The notes under the pieces: model-generated
What the model saw: only the letters and a program-made list of their open reading frames with translations
Database searches by the model: none
Told to the model about the DNA's origin: nothing
Position numbers and translations under genes: made by a program
Shown: in pieces, positions 7,954 through 17,677 of the stretch
Position numbering within the stretch: position 1 is the stretch's first letter
How the letters are laid out: each line of letters starts with the position of its first letter
Assembly (NCBI GenBank): GCA_022828145.1
Contig: JAJEJA010000095.1
Coordinates: 38,410 to 102,409 of the forward strand
DNA: 64,000 bases
Direction of reading: 5' to 3'
DNA from: Candidatus Poribacteria bacterium
Lineage (GTDB): Bacteria; Poribacteria; WGA-4E; WGA-3G

Positions 7954-9120
7954 ATGAAGCACATTGCCATCTTAGGTAGTACCGGTTCAATTGGGAAGAA
8001 TGCACTTAATGTTGTAGAAACACATCGTGAGGCGTTTAATGTAGTCGCACTCGCAGCAAACAGCGACGTTGACACGCTTGAACATCAGATCCGTAAATTT
8101 TGTCCAAGATTAGCTGCACTAAACAACCCTATTGCAGCAGAGCAACTGAGAAAACGACTATACAATCATAAAAGTACTGAAATCCTATCTGGTTCGGATG
8201 GAATTCAAGCTGTAGCAACTATTCCTGAGGCAGAACAGGTATTGGACGGAATGGGTGGAAGCGCGGGGTTATTGCCGACACTATCAGCAATCAACGCTGG
8301 AAAAGACATCGCCTTCGTCAATAAAGAGGTGATGGTGATGTGCGGTGCCATTGTAATGAACGCTGTTAAAAAAAATGGTATTAATCTGATACCTATTGAT
8401 GGTGAAATGAGTGCAATCTTTCAATGCTTAGAGGGAGCAAGAGACCGACAAGATGACATCCATCGCTTGATATTAACAGCATCCGGTGGTCCGTTTCGGG
8501 ATACACCAAAAGAGAACCTATATAAGGTAACAGCACAGCAAGCACTTAAACATCCCAATTGGGATATGGGAGCAAAAATTACGGTTGATTCCGCTACTAT
8601 GATGAATAAAGGTCTGGAGGTTATTGAAGCGAAGTGGTTGTTTGACATTGAACTTGAAAAGATTGATATTGTTATTCACAGAGAGAGTATTATACATTCA
8701 ATGGTTGAATGGATGGATAGTTCAACCCTTGCGCAGTTGGGACCAACGGATATGCAGATAATGATTCAATATGCGTTGTCATATCCAAATAGGTTACCCA
8801 CCCCTGTCCCACGGTTAGACCTCTGTGAATTACGTACTTTGCATTTTGAACCTGTAGATAGAGATAAATTTCCATGTATTTCACTTGCATACACAGCAGC
8901 GGAAGTAGGGGGAACACTGCCGGTTGTCCTTAGCAGTGCAGATGAAGTCGTAGTAGAGGCTTTTCTCAATGAAAGGATCGGGTTTATGGATATCCCCGCA
9001 ATACTGGATCAAGTGATGAACAAACATGGCGTGATAGACGATCCGACACTTGAGGACATCCTTGAGGTAGACAGATGGACAAAGTCAACTACCCGTTCAA
9101 TCATCAATGCTAAAGGATAG
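7954..9120 (+). CDS. dxr: 1-deoxy-D-xylulose 5-phosphate reductoisomerase
   Basis: Second step of the MEP isoprenoid pathway: converts DXP to 2-C-methyl-D-erythritol 4-phosphate with NADPH and a divalent metal. It is 388 residues long. The NADPH loop GSTGSIG (8-14), K124 in FVNKE, D149 and E151 in PIDGEMSAIFQ, ASGGPFRD (176-183), the HPNWDMGAKITVDSATMMNKGLE block and E222 are present. One departure: the motif is usually DSEHSA, and the histidine is methionine here (M152). No good ribosome binding site precedes the ATG. It sits between cdsA and rseP, as in many bacteria. Confidence 0.96.
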   Translation: MKHIAILGSTGSIGKNALNVVETHREAFNVVALAANSDVDTLEHQIRKFCPRLAALNNPIAAEQLRKRLYNHKSTEILSGSDGIQAVATIPEAEQVLDGMGGSAGLLPTLSAINAGKDIAFVNKEVMVMCGAIVMNAVKKNGINLIPIDGEMSAIFQCLEGARDRQDDIHRLILTASGGPFRDTPKENLYKVTAQQALKHPNWDMGAKITVDSATMMNKGLEVIEAKWLFDIELEKIDIVIHRESIIHSMVEWMDSSTLAQLGPTDMQIMIQYALSYPNRLPTPVPRLDLCELRTLHFEPVDRDKFPCISLAYTAAEVGGTLPVVLSSADEVVVEAFLNERIGFMDIPAILDQVMNKHGVIDDPTLEDILEVDRWTKSTTRSIINAKG

Positions 9121-9185
9121 TTGGAATTCCTCTTTAAACAACCGTAGACATATCAGAATCATGCAATCATAATTAGGAGACAATA

Positions 9186-10874
9186 ATGGAAATTCTTAAA
9201 TTAATTCTCGGCATTTTTCCCGTAATCAAAGCAATTCTTATTGCCATAATTCCACTCGGATTTCTAATTTTCATACATGAGCTTGGCCACTTCCTCGCAG
9301 CAAAAAAAGCAGGTATTAAGGTCAACACATTCTCAATCGGATTCGGACCAAAAATCGTAGGGTATGTGTATAAAGATACAGAATACAGACTCTCTTGGTT
9401 ACCCTTTGGTGGATATGTACAAATGGAAGGTGAAAATCCAACTGAACAGACCGGAGCAGAGGGTGAATTTGCAAGTGCCTCCTTGGGTAAACGCGCATTC
9501 GTTGTTATTGCTGGACCCGCTGTCAATCTACTGTTTGGTGTATTAGCCTATTGGATCGTCTTCAGTGTCGGTATCAATGAGAACGCAATTGGCCTAATCA
9601 ATGGATTAACAGGACAAGATATCGGTTTGGAGCAGAAGGGTGTTAAATTTGGGATGATAGCTGACCACAGCCCTGCCCTTGCCGCCGGTGTGATGTCTGA
9701 TGATACGATTATTTCACTAAACGGAGAAGCAATTCCAAACCATTCCAGGTTCCAAGAGTTAGTAATGTTTAACCCTGGAAAAGAATTGGAACTTGTTGTG
9801 GAACGAGAGGGTAACTTGAAAATTTTCACTGTAATACCTGATGCCAAACCCGCAATTGGAGGAGAGGAGGGAATACTTCATGTGAGTTTTAAAAACGTGA
9901 CGATTGTAAGTCAAATCGCCCCTGGTAGTTCAGCAGAAAAGGCAGGCTTAAAGATCAGTGACCAGATTGAATCTATTAACGGACAAAGAATATACAATAC
10001 GCCATATTTTGGTCCGGATATTTGGAGCGAGGAACCCGAAATGTGGATGGCTGCGAAATATAGGCCTATCTATGATGATATTAAAGAGAATAAAGATGTT
10101 GTCACATTAGGAGTCCGACGCGACAATGAGAAACTTACGTTTAAACTTCCTGTAGAATGGGAAATGATAGCAATAGTTGAACAAGAAAGCACCGCACATA
10201 AGGTTGGTATAAGAACAGGGGATATACTCACTACATTTAATGGAAAAACGGTTGACAGTAAATCACTTTACGCACAAATAAAAGCATCAACAGATATGCC
10301 AGTAAATCTCACATTCGTACGAGATGGAACAGAAACAACATACACCTTATCGCCCGATAAGAAAACAAAATCGGATGAAGATGGTACTTTTTACGGTATA
10401 ATATGGAACAATTCTCTGAACGGGATGTTGTTAAAAAGGAAAGAAATACCGACACAATACTATAGTCTCATAGGTGCTTTTACCAACGGTGTGAAAACTA
10501 GTTGGCTTACTTGTACAGCAATTGCGCGCATCTTAAAAAAGTTGTTTGCGGGGGAAGCAAAACCTAATCAACTTGCTGGACCAACAGCTATTGCAGATAT
10601 GACAAATAGGATGTTTGAAAACGTTGGTTTAAACAGTCTTCTCTTTTTCATCGGATTCATCAGCATCAACCTTGCAATCGTAAATCTACTGCCGATCCCA
10701 ATTGCTGATGGGGGACATTTACTGTTCTTTGCTTTGGAAAAAATTCGCGGACGCCCCATATCAATAAAAATACAAGCAATCATACAGCAAGTATCCGTTC
10801 TCCTTCTCATCGCATTCTTCATATATATCACTTTCTATGACGGATTAAGACTATTCGATCGTATACGCAATTGA
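9186..10874 (+). CDS. rseP: Site-2 intramembrane zinc metalloprotease RseP (M50)
   Basis: Membrane protease that cleaves transmembrane anchors in regulated intramembrane proteolysis. The N-terminal membrane segment carries the zinc motif HELGH (31-35). The C-terminal membrane segments carry NLLPIPIADGGH, the second zinc-ligand motif (an NPDG variant). At 562 residues it is longer than the usual ~450. The interior appears to hold three PDZ-like domains rather than two, around GMIADHSPALAAGVMSDD, VSQIAPGSSAEKAGLKISD and AIVEQESTAHKVGIRTGD. It follows dxr in the common envelope cluster, with AGGAGA ahead of the ATG. Confidence 0.94.
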   Translation: MEILKLILGIFPVIKAILIAIIPLGFLIFIHELGHFLAAKKAGIKVNTFSIGFGPKIVGYVYKDTEYRLSWLPFGGYVQMEGENPTEQTGAEGEFASASLGKRAFVVIAGPAVNLLFGVLAYWIVFSVGINENAIGLINGLTGQDIGLEQKGVKFGMIADHSPALAAGVMSDDTIISLNGEAIPNHSRFQELVMFNPGKELELVVEREGNLKIFTVIPDAKPAIGGEEGILHVSFKNVTIVSQIAPGSSAEKAGLKISDQIESINGQRIYNTPYFGPDIWSEEPEMWMAAKYRPIYDDIKENKDVVTLGVRRDNEKLTFKLPVEWEMIAIVEQESTAHKVGIRTGDILTTFNGKTVDSKSLYAQIKASTDMPVNLTFVRDGTETTYTLSPDKKTKSDEDGTFYGIIWNNSLNGMLLKRKEIPTQYYSLIGAFTNGVKTSWLTCTAIARILKKLFAGEAKPNQLAGPTAIADMTNRMFENVGLNSLLFFIGFISINLAIVNLLPIPIADGGHLLFFALEKIRGRPISIKIQAIIQQVSVLLLIAFFIYITFYDGLRLFDRIRN

Positions 10875-10895
10875 TAAAACAGAACAGGAATTTCA

Positions 10896-11600
10896 ATGAC
10901 GAAAGACGCCATCACAGAGGAATACTTGCAGATCACAGCAACAGTGAGGGAATACGTGGAAGAACAACTTCAACTCGGACTGTTTGAAGCAGAAGTGCCC
11001 GAATCTGAACAGCAATCTCAATATGCCGACTTAGATTTAGCTGCATTGGATGCAGATGCACAAGGTTGTATCAAATGTGGTTTACATCAAGGAAGAAATA
11101 CCGTAGTATTCGGAGTCGGTAATCCAAATGCTGATCTAATGTTTGTCGGTGAAGCACCAGGTGCAGACGAGGATAAACAAGGAGAACCATTTGTCGGGAG
11201 AGCGGGACAATTACTCACGAAAATAATAGAAGCGATGCAATTGACGCGCGACGATGTGTATATTGCCAATGTACTCAAATGTCGTCCACCAGGTAACAGA
11301 AATCCTGAACCCGATGAAGTAGAAACCTGCAGCCCTTATCTACTCCGACAGATTGAATTAATCCAACCGAAAGTAATTGTCACACTCGGTAATTTTTCTA
11401 CAAAGATGTTGCTTGGTACGAAAACAGGGATTACAGCACTTCGCGGAAAATTTCATGAATATGCATTCGCTGAAAAAGAAGGTCATGCGCCCGTTGTAAT
11501 GCCAACCTATCATCCAGCATATCTACTTCGTAACCCAAACGGAAAAAGAGATGTTTGGGAAGATATGCAACAGGTTATGACATATTTAGAGCAAAACTGA
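10896..11600 (+). CDS. Uracil-DNA glycosylase, family 4 (iron-sulfur)
   Basis: Removes uracil from DNA to start base-excision repair. It is 234 residues long. Four cysteines spaced as in family 4 (C58, C61, C129, C145) would hold a 4Fe-4S cluster. Motif A is [20 protein letters not shown] and motif B is in [12 protein letters not shown], both family-specific. A non-conserved N-terminal extension of about 50 acidic residues is like that seen in related proteins fused or annotated near DNA polymerase genes. The start is 22 bp after rseP, and priA follows, so it may be part of a long operon. Confidence 0.94.
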   Translation: MTKDAITEEYLQITATVREYVEEQLQLGLFEAEVPESEQQSQYADLDLAALDADAQGCIKCGLHQGRNTVVFGVGNPNADLMFVGEAPGADEDKQGEPFVGRAGQLLTKIIEAMQLTRDDVYIANVLKCRPPGNRNPEPDEVETCSPYLLRQIELIQPKVIVTLGNFSTKMLLGTKTGITALRGKFHEYAFAEKEGHAPVVMPTYHPAYLLRNPNGKRDVWEDMQQVMTYLEQN

Positions 11601-11656
11601 CGAACACACACTGTGTAGAATTAGAAAAACAGTTGTCTAATCGGAAAAACAGCAGC

Positions 11657-14173
11657 ATGACTTATGCAAACGTTGCCTTCCCAATTGCAGTCAATCGGTT
11701 GTTTACATACACAATACCAGAAAACTTATTGAATGTTGTGAAACCTGGCGTGCGCGTCTTAGCCTCTCTTCACGGTAGTAAGCAGGAAGGGGTCGTTGTA
11801 GAAAGATTAGAAGAGACCGATCTATCTGCTGATATAATAAAACCGATTGCTGCTTGTCTTGATGAGACCCCCACATATTCACAGGAGCTGCTTACGCTTA
11901 CAAAGTGGATGGCAGATTACTATCTCTCATCATGGGGAAACGCGCTTTTCTGTGCTGTCCCCGCAGCTGTCCGGAATAAGAAACTACAATTGGTTCAACT
12001 CTGTCCTGATTATAAACCTCCTATAGGAAAAAATCAGAAAATGATTGTCACCGCATTGGAGACTGCTGGACCACTATCCCTTAATCAACTTGTTGAAAAA
12101 ACTGGCTTGAGCCTTCAACGTCTGCAAACGACAATTAGAACACTACGAGATAGAGGGGTTATTGAGCTGACCATTACGCATAAACCCAAAGCGAAGGCAA
12201 AGACGACTAATGTTGCCGAATTCGCTTTACCCACCGAAGATATTGAAGCAGAGATTGAAAAGCTCACATCGGGGGAAGATGGGTATGGAAGTTCAACAGA
12301 TGATGAAAGGAAAATAACTCCTCACGCAGCAGATATGAAACATGCTGAAATCCTACAAATCCTGCTTAATGAAGGTGTTCCTGTTGCAACATCTGACCTT
12401 ACGAAACGCACGAAAACAAACTTATCTATCCTTCGGACGCTTGAGCGGCGCGGATTTGTCAAAATCACACGTGCTGCAGTAGTGCGGAATCCGCTCAGTT
12501 TGCAATCTGTTGTACCGACACATCCACACGAATTAAACCCGGCACAGTTAGAAGCATTCACTGAAATTAGCAAGGCACTTGAAATAGAAGACAATTCCAT
12601 ACAGACCCATCTACTTCATGGAGTCACAGGAAGCGGTAAAACTGAGATTTATATGCGGGTTATGGCACAAATACTTGAAACAGGAAAATCGGTCATCGTG
12701 CTTGTGCCGGAAATATCGCTTACACCTCAAACTGCCTCAAGGTTTATTGGACGTTTCGGGGAACGGGTCGCTGTTCTTCATAGTCGCCTCAGTGTCGGTG
12801 AACGTTTCGATCAGTGGTATCGTATACACAACGGGGATGCTGACATCGTTATAGGGCCACGGTCAGCAGTCTTTGCTCCAGTAAAAGACCTCGGTTTACT
12901 GATAATCGATGAAGAGCATTCTGACTCATATAAATCCGATACGTCCCTCCGTTATCATGCTAGGGAAGTAGCCAAGAAACGTGCTGAAATCGCAAAATGT
13001 CCACTCATTCTTGGCAGTGCTACTCCCTCACTTGAAAGCTATTATCAAGCAAAACAGGACAGGTACAAACTTCTAAGTTTGCCAACGCGCGTGATGGGTA
13101 GGAAGATGCCGGATGTTCGTATTGTAGATATGCGGGATGAACTCAAAAATGGAAACAGGTCTATCCTCTCCGAATGCCTGAAATTCGCTATTGCGGAACG
13201 ACTTCTAATTCAGGAACAGGTGATACTGTTTCTTAACCGACGTGGACATTCCAGCTATGTTTTCTGTCGCAGTTGTGGTTATGCAGAGAGATGTGAAAAC
13301 TGCTCAATCTCACTCACTTTTCATTTTGAATCTAAAATGTTAGTGTGTCATCATTGTGGTCATAGACGCGAAACGCATCCATCTTGTCCCGAATGTGATA
13401 GTCCAGCAATAGATTATTTCGGACGTAGAGGATTCGGAACTGAAACTGTGGAAAGGGAGATACAGAAACTGTTTCCAGATGCAAATGTCAAAAGATTTGA
13501 TGCGGATTCTACAGCAAAGAAAAACGCGCATGAACAGATTCTAACTGCATTCGAAAAACAGGACATTGACATTCTTATCGGTACACAGATGATCGCAAAA
13601 GGGTTAGACTTTCCAAATGTGACGCTTGTTGGGGTTGTCGTTGCGGATACAGCCCTTAATCTACCGGACTTCCGAGCAAGTGAAAACACGTTCAGTTTAC
13701 TCACACAAGTAGCAGGACGTTCGGGACGCGCAGAAACTGCAGGTGAAGTCATCATTCAGACCTATATGCCTGACCATTATTGCATTTCGGCTGTAAAGAA
13801 ACACGATTATATAGACTTCTATGAAAAAGAGGTGGAAGCCAGAAGTCCGCTACAGTATCCTCCATTTTCTCACATCGGCACTTTGCTGCTTCGCGGAAAG
13901 AATGAAAATGAAGTCATTGATGCTGCAAACATCATGAGCAATCATCTTGATGTATTACAGACCGAAAAGTTTCCAGATATAAAAATACTGGGTCCAGCTC
14001 CTGCCCCCCTATCAAAAATTGATGGAAAGTTCCGATGGCACTTCCTGTTCCGTTGTAGACAGGTGGAAAAATTATCTCAACTCCTACGGTGTGTGAACGA
14101 TGATGTGCCACCTGAAATAAAATCAAAGACAATTGAATGCATTATGGATATTGACCCAGCCAATACCTTGTGA
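11657..14173 (+). CDS. priA: Primosomal protein N' (replication restart helicase PriA)
   Basis: 3'-5' helicase that reloads the replisome at collapsed forks. The start is set at the ATG at 11657, where the conserved N-terminus (YANVAFPIAVNRLFTYTIP) begins; the open frame to 11555 overlaps the glycosylase gene. The order is: 3'-DNA-binding domain, winged-helix region, Walker A GVTGSGKTEIY (about 324), DEEH (about 418), a double zinc-finger block (CRSCGYAERCENC, then CHHCG and CPECDS, about 537-580), RGFGTE, and helicase motif VI QVAGRSGRA. At 838 residues it is somewhat long because of inserted charged sequence in the winged-helix region. Confidence 0.95.
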   Translation: MTYANVAFPIAVNRLFTYTIPENLLNVVKPGVRVLASLHGSKQEGVVVERLEETDLSADIIKPIAACLDETPTYSQELLTLTKWMADYYLSSWGNALFCAVPAAVRNKKLQLVQLCPDYKPPIGKNQKMIVTALETAGPLSLNQLVEKTGLSLQRLQTTIRTLRDRGVIELTITHKPKAKAKTTNVAEFALPTEDIEAEIEKLTSGEDGYGSSTDDERKITPHAADMKHAEILQILLNEGVPVATSDLTKRTKTNLSILRTLERRGFVKITRAAVVRNPLSLQSVVPTHPHELNPAQLEAFTEISKALEIEDNSIQTHLLHGVTGSGKTEIYMRVMAQILETGKSVIVLVPEISLTPQTASRFIGRFGERVAVLHSRLSVGERFDQWYRIHNGDADIVIGPRSAVFAPVKDLGLLIIDEEHSDSYKSDTSLRYHAREVAKKRAEIAKCPLILGSATPSLESYYQAKQDRYKLLSLPTRVMGRKMPDVRIVDMRDELKNGNRSILSECLKFAIAERLLIQEQVILFLNRRGHSSYVFCRSCGYAERCENCSISLTFHFESKMLVCHHCGHRRETHPSCPECDSPAIDYFGRRGFGTETVEREIQKLFPDANVKRFDADSTAKKNAHEQILTAFEKQDIDILIGTQMIAKGLDFPNVTLVGVVVADTALNLPDFRASENTFSLLTQVAGRSGRAETAGEVIIQTYMPDHYCISAVKKHDYIDFYEKEVEARSPLQYPPFSHIGTLLLRGKNENEVIDAANIMSNHLDVLQTEKFPDIKILGPAPAPLSKIDGKFRWHFLFRCRQVEKLSQLLRCVNDDVPPEIKSKTIECIMDIDPANTL

Positions 14174-14179
14174 TACAAT
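14151..14179 (+). promoter_or_regulatory. Sigma-70-type promoter inside the end of priA
   Basis: TTGACC (14151-14156), 17-bp spacer, TACAAT (14174-14179), about 60 bp before the start of the next gene. Confidence 0.65.
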
Positions 14180-14242
14180 ATAAGATAGAAATGGATTACA
14201 CATAACAATTTTAACACACTAAAACAGAGGAATTTATTTCTT

Positions 14243-15196
14243 ATGGGAAATCGGATATTTGAAAAGCTTGAGAACACTGACCTTCTTACGAAGAGTCCTA
14301 TTCTTGTCTTTGCTGCTGACCCACTTGCATCAGCAGGCATTAAAGGACTCGGTCAAGTCCAACATCCAAAACCACACTACCGCACACACGCAGAGTTTTT
14401 GCAGCTGCAGCGCGATCTAACAGCTGATGGACAACTTGATGGACTTCTCATGACCCCCGCAGATGCTGAGATATTGGCACTTGATGAAAATCTTTTTGAA
14501 GATACACCTATCACACCAATTGTTAGAATGAACTCTGAAACAGCAATTTGGAACCCCCGTTTTGGTGTTTATACATCACGACCCTCAATGCCATTTCAGA
14601 CCGTTTTTCCCGAAGACATACAACGTTACTGTGAGAATCTCATCGGACCAGCATTGGATTGTCGCGTCAGTTTGGGGTTATATTCAATCACCTTAAATAA
14701 TGATCCACTTGTTGACGAGAGAATGTTGCAATCATACATCCAATTTGCCCACGTTGTCGGTGAAATAGAAGGATTTGACCATCTATTAGAAGTGTTTTTG
14801 CCGAATGTTAAGCTACCGGGAATGGATGAAGAGAAACGTGGCATGTATGTTGCTGATTCAATTGTCCGAACGATGAGTTATCTACGCAAACACCAACGAC
14901 CACGTTTTATCAAAACCGCGTATACGACAGCGCAAGTATGGACAGAATTGTGTCAATTTGATACGACACTCGTTATAGGTGCTTTGGGAGGTCCGCGTCA
15001 GAATGCGCGGAGTACGTTTGCTCTGGCACATAGTGTTGTTCAGAATGGTGGGCGTGCAATCCTGTTCGGACGCACAATTTTCGGTGAAGATAATCCGATT
15101 AGTTTCGTGCAATGTCTACGGCGTGTATTGGATGGCGAATTTGATCCACAGACTGCACACGCGGAGTATCAAAAGCAATTACGCACACAGAATTAA
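14243..15196 (+). CDS. DeoC/DhnA-like aldolase-fold protein, function uncertain
   Basis: A 317-residue soluble protein without signal peptide or membrane segment. The C-terminal part (VIGALGGPRQNARSTF, then GGRAILFGRTIFGED) resembles the last strands of class I aldolase-type TIM barrels (DhnA/LacD/DeoC), where a GR-N/T motif closes the phosphate site. The central FIKTAYTT would place a lysine at the usual Schiff-base strand (about K220). Both are weak pattern matches by eye, so a sugar or sugar-phosphate aldolase is suggested, not shown. It has its own promoter within priA and is followed by a small gene of unknown function. Confidence 0.5.
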   Translation: MGNRIFEKLENTDLLTKSPILVFAADPLASAGIKGLGQVQHPKPHYRTHAEFLQLQRDLTADGQLDGLLMTPADAEILALDENLFEDTPITPIVRMNSETAIWNPRFGVYTSRPSMPFQTVFPEDIQRYCENLIGPALDCRVSLGLYSITLNNDPLVDERMLQSYIQFAHVVGEIEGFDHLLEVFLPNVKLPGMDEEKRGMYVADSIVRTMSYLRKHQRPRFIKTAYTTAQVWTELCQFDTTLVIGALGGPRQNARSTFALAHSVVQNGGRAILFGRTIFGEDNPISFVQCLRRVLDGEFDPQTAHAEYQKQLRTQN

Positions 15197-15282
15197 ATTA
15201 CACAGATTTTTCAACATCCGCTACTATTCATCTTGTAGGATCGGTTTGAAACAGTGCCTAAGATGGACAAGAGATTTTAGAG

Positions 15283-15717
15283 ATGCAGGCACCAGGACTT
15301 TTACCCTTCACACCGCTTATGAAACCGCCAGCAGGGATGGACATTGAACGCTGGTTACAACAATGCATTGACGCAACGCGTTCCGCCGCTGTAGATCAGT
15401 GGACGCAGGCAGATTTATTCTGTGCAATCTCCCTTTTTGGCGCGATTGTGCATAACCCACAATTTTTTCAACAACACATACCGGAGGGACTCATGCAAGA
15501 ATCTAAATACTACCAACTTCTAAGTGAAAAATTCACCAGAGAGAACACCATAGAAAACACGCTGGCTCTCCTTGAAAGGCGATTTGCTGTGGAAGCAGTG
15601 CGTCCCCTAATACCAGCACTCCAAAATGTTACCGATCTACAAAAACTCAAACAGCTGCATCTTGAAGCTGCTGATGTGCAAAACATTGAAACATTCGCGC
15701 AAATGCTAAATGAATAG
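15283..15717 (+). CDS. Hypothetical protein, 144 residues
   Basis: Not recognised with certainty. It is predicted largely helical and soluble. The C-terminal 60 residues (LALLERRFAVEAVRPLIPALQNVTDLQKLKQL) look like the DUF4351-type tail found on many cyanobacterial Rpn/PD-(D/E)XK proteins, but the nuclease domain itself is absent. The ribosome binding site is weak, and an internal ATG (MDIERWL) is a possible alternative start. It lies 86 bp after the aldolase-like gene on the same strand and is convergent with trpS. Confidence 0.55.
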   Translation: MQAPGLLPFTPLMKPPAGMDIERWLQQCIDATRSAAVDQWTQADLFCAISLFGAIVHNPQFFQQHIPEGLMQESKYYQLLSEKFTRENTIENTLALLERRFAVEAVRPLIPALQNVTDLQKLKQLHLEAADVQNIETFAQMLNE

Positions 15718-15765
15718 AAACACCCACTAACGACAATTCTTTGAAGTAAGAAAACACAATACTGT

Positions 15766-16767
15766 TTATATTGCACCCGTTACGCCGATAGCTTTTCGCA
15801 CCTTTGCTAAGATCGGTACAGCGATGTCTCGTGCTTTTTCTGCACCATCCTGTAGGACTTTTTCCAATTCAGCGCGATTATCCATCAACGCATTATACCG
15901 TTCCCGTTGTTCCGAGAAAGTTGCCTCTAACAATTCATAAAGTTCATTCTTCATGTCCCCATACGCGAGTCCACCGTCAAGATATTGTTGGCGTTTTGCT
16001 TTAATGGCATCAGCATCAGAAAAATGTCTGTAGATAGCGAAGACATTGCATTCATCCGGGACCTTCGGTTCTTCAGGTCGTTTAGAATCTGTTACGATAC
16101 GCATCACCTGTTTTCGTACTTGGTTTGATGGTGCAAAAAGAGGTATGATGTTGTTATAACTTTTGCTCATTTTCCTACCATCTAATCCGGTGATTGTCAT
16201 AACCTCTTTACGAATTACGACTTCAGGGACAACCAATACTTCACGATAATTATTGTTAAAAGTGAGTGCGACGTCCCGTGTAATCTCAAGGTGTTGTTTC
16301 TGGTCAAACCCTACAGGGACAATATGTGCTCCGAATAACAAGATATCTGCGGCCATTAAGACAGGATATGTATATAGTCCTGCATTGATATTTTTATCTT
16401 CTTCCCTACCCGCTTCAGTATTGTCATCAACTAACGTCTTATAAGCGTGTGCTCGATTGAGCAAACCTTTTGATGTAAAACACGCCAGGACCCAAGACAA
16501 CTCAAACACTTCTGGGATATCTGATTGACGATAGAAAATCACTCGCGCCGGGTCTAAACCGAGAGCTAACCACGTTGCTGCTACCTGATATGTCAAATCT
16601 GTTAACTCTTTCTTGTTTTTCACCGTGGTGAGTGCGTGGTAATCAGCGATAAAGTAGAGTGCCTGATAATCTTCCGCAAGTTCTAATGCGGGTTTGATCA
16701 TGCCGAGATAGTTGCCGATATGCGGTTGACCTGTCGGTTTGATTCCTGTTAAAGCGATCTGTTTCAA
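15766..16767 (-). CDS. trpS: Tryptophan--tRNA ligase
   Basis: Charges tRNA-Trp. It is 333 residues, the size of bacterial enzymes. The class I synthetase motifs are visible: a HIGH variant in GIKPTGQPHIGNYLG (8-22) and KMSKS in GLDGRKMSKSYNN (about 203). LLFGAHIVPVGFDQKQHLEITRD is a typical TrpRS block near the adenylate and tRNA site. ATG with an AGGAGA site ahead. It stands as a single gene or leads nothing downstream on its strand. Confidence 0.96.
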   Translation of the reverse strand: MKQIALTGIKPTGQPHIGNYLGMIKPALELAEDYQALYFIADYHALTTVKNKKELTDLTYQVAATWLALGLDPARVIFYRQSDIPEVFELSWVLACFTSKGLLNRAHAYKTLVDDNTEAGREEDKNINAGLYTYPVLMAADILLFGAHIVPVGFDQKQHLEITRDVALTFNNNYREVLVVPEVVIRKEVMTITGLDGRKMSKSYNNIIPLFAPSNQVRKQVMRIVTDSKRPEEPKVPDECNVFAIYRHFSDADAIKAKRQQYLDGGLAYGDMKNELYELLEATFSEQRERYNALMDNRAELEKVLQDGAEKARDIAVPILAKVRKAIGVTGAI

Positions 16768-16821
16768 ATCTGTTCTCCTTTGTTTATTCTGCTCAAATTA
16801 TAACTTGCAGAAATCGAGATG

Positions 16822-17658
16822 TCAATCAAACCTACGGACTACGATTCTATCATCTCGTTTCATTCCTAAACCGGTTTCAGCGTTCCCCAAATTAATGGCG
16901 ATTTCTAACAGACCAAAACTCCCAATAATGGCAAGTGGTTCACCTGCTTCCGATTCTGCATAGAAACTGTTTAGTTTTGTGATAGAAGTATTACCTGCTA
17001 TAATCTCAAAATCAACTGCTTCTGCATCATTGCTGACTGATAACAGGAAAGCGGTAAGTGTGTCTTCAGAGATGTTCGTTATTAAATTTCCAAAACTGTC
17101 TATTTTGATAATTTCTCCTGTCAATGTATTATCAATAGTCTGAATTGTTGGAACTGTAAACCGGACAAGGTCCTGAATCGGTGCCCCGAACTGTGACAAC
17201 GCAACACCAAGCGATAGATGTGCAGCGACAGGGGAAAAGATATCTCTACCGTGGAAAGTATTACTCACTTGGGGTAATATGTAGGATGCGTTCTCTATGA
17301 CTACCGATTTAGGTGTGTTCGTGTCATCTGTTTCAATATCCTGCAATACACGACTCAATACACCGTTGTTAGCACAGACAAAGTAGGCAATATCTGTTTG
17401 ACATACTATTGGCTGCCGTTCGCTGCCTACACCTGGATCAACGACGACAACATGAATTGTGTCTTTTGGAAAATAGCGATATGCTGCTCTAATTGTGAAT
17501 GCTGCCTCGTAGATGTCCTGAGGTGAGACAGAATGCGTGATATCTATAATCTCAACATCCGGATTGATACTTAAGATGACACCCTTCATTACACCGACAT
17601 ACACATCGCTCGTTCCAAAGTCTGTTGTTAAGGTGATAATCCGTGAAGATTTTTCCAT
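16822..17658 (-). CDS. SAM hydroxide adenosyltransferase (DUF62, chlorinase/fluorinase family)
   Basis: A 278-residue member of the family that splits S-adenosylmethionine to adenosine and methionine using water; a few specialised members use chloride or fluoride. The N-terminal signature LTTDFGTSDVYVGVMKG, the ITHSVSPQDI strand, VVDPGVGS, the CANNGVLS block and the NTFHGRDIFSPVAAHLSLG block are all characteristic. The C-terminal beta-barrel contains IDSFGNLITNI, where the adenine is bound. Nothing here indicates halogenation, so the hydrolase role is the default. It is 19 bp downstream of the TIM-barrel gene, probably one operon. Confidence 0.92.
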   Translation of the reverse strand: MEKSSRIITLTTDFGTSDVYVGVMKGVILSINPDVEIIDITHSVSPQDIYEAAFTIRAAYRYFPKDTIHVVVVDPGVGSERQPIVCQTDIAYFVCANNGVLSRVLQDIETDDTNTPKSVVIENASYILPQVSNTFHGRDIFSPVAAHLSLGVALSQFGAPIQDLVRFTVPTIQTIDNTLTGEIIKIDSFGNLITNISEDTLTAFLLSVSNDAEAVDFEIIAGNTSITKLNSFYAESEAGEPLAIIGSFGLLEIAINLGNAETGLGMKRDDRIVVRRFD

Positions 17659-17677
17659 TTATACACATCAAGTAACA

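Noticed and set aside
16822..17658. Possible halogenase (chlorinase/fluorinase)
   Set aside because: The family name covers mostly SAM hydrolases; no halide-specific neighbour or loop was evident.
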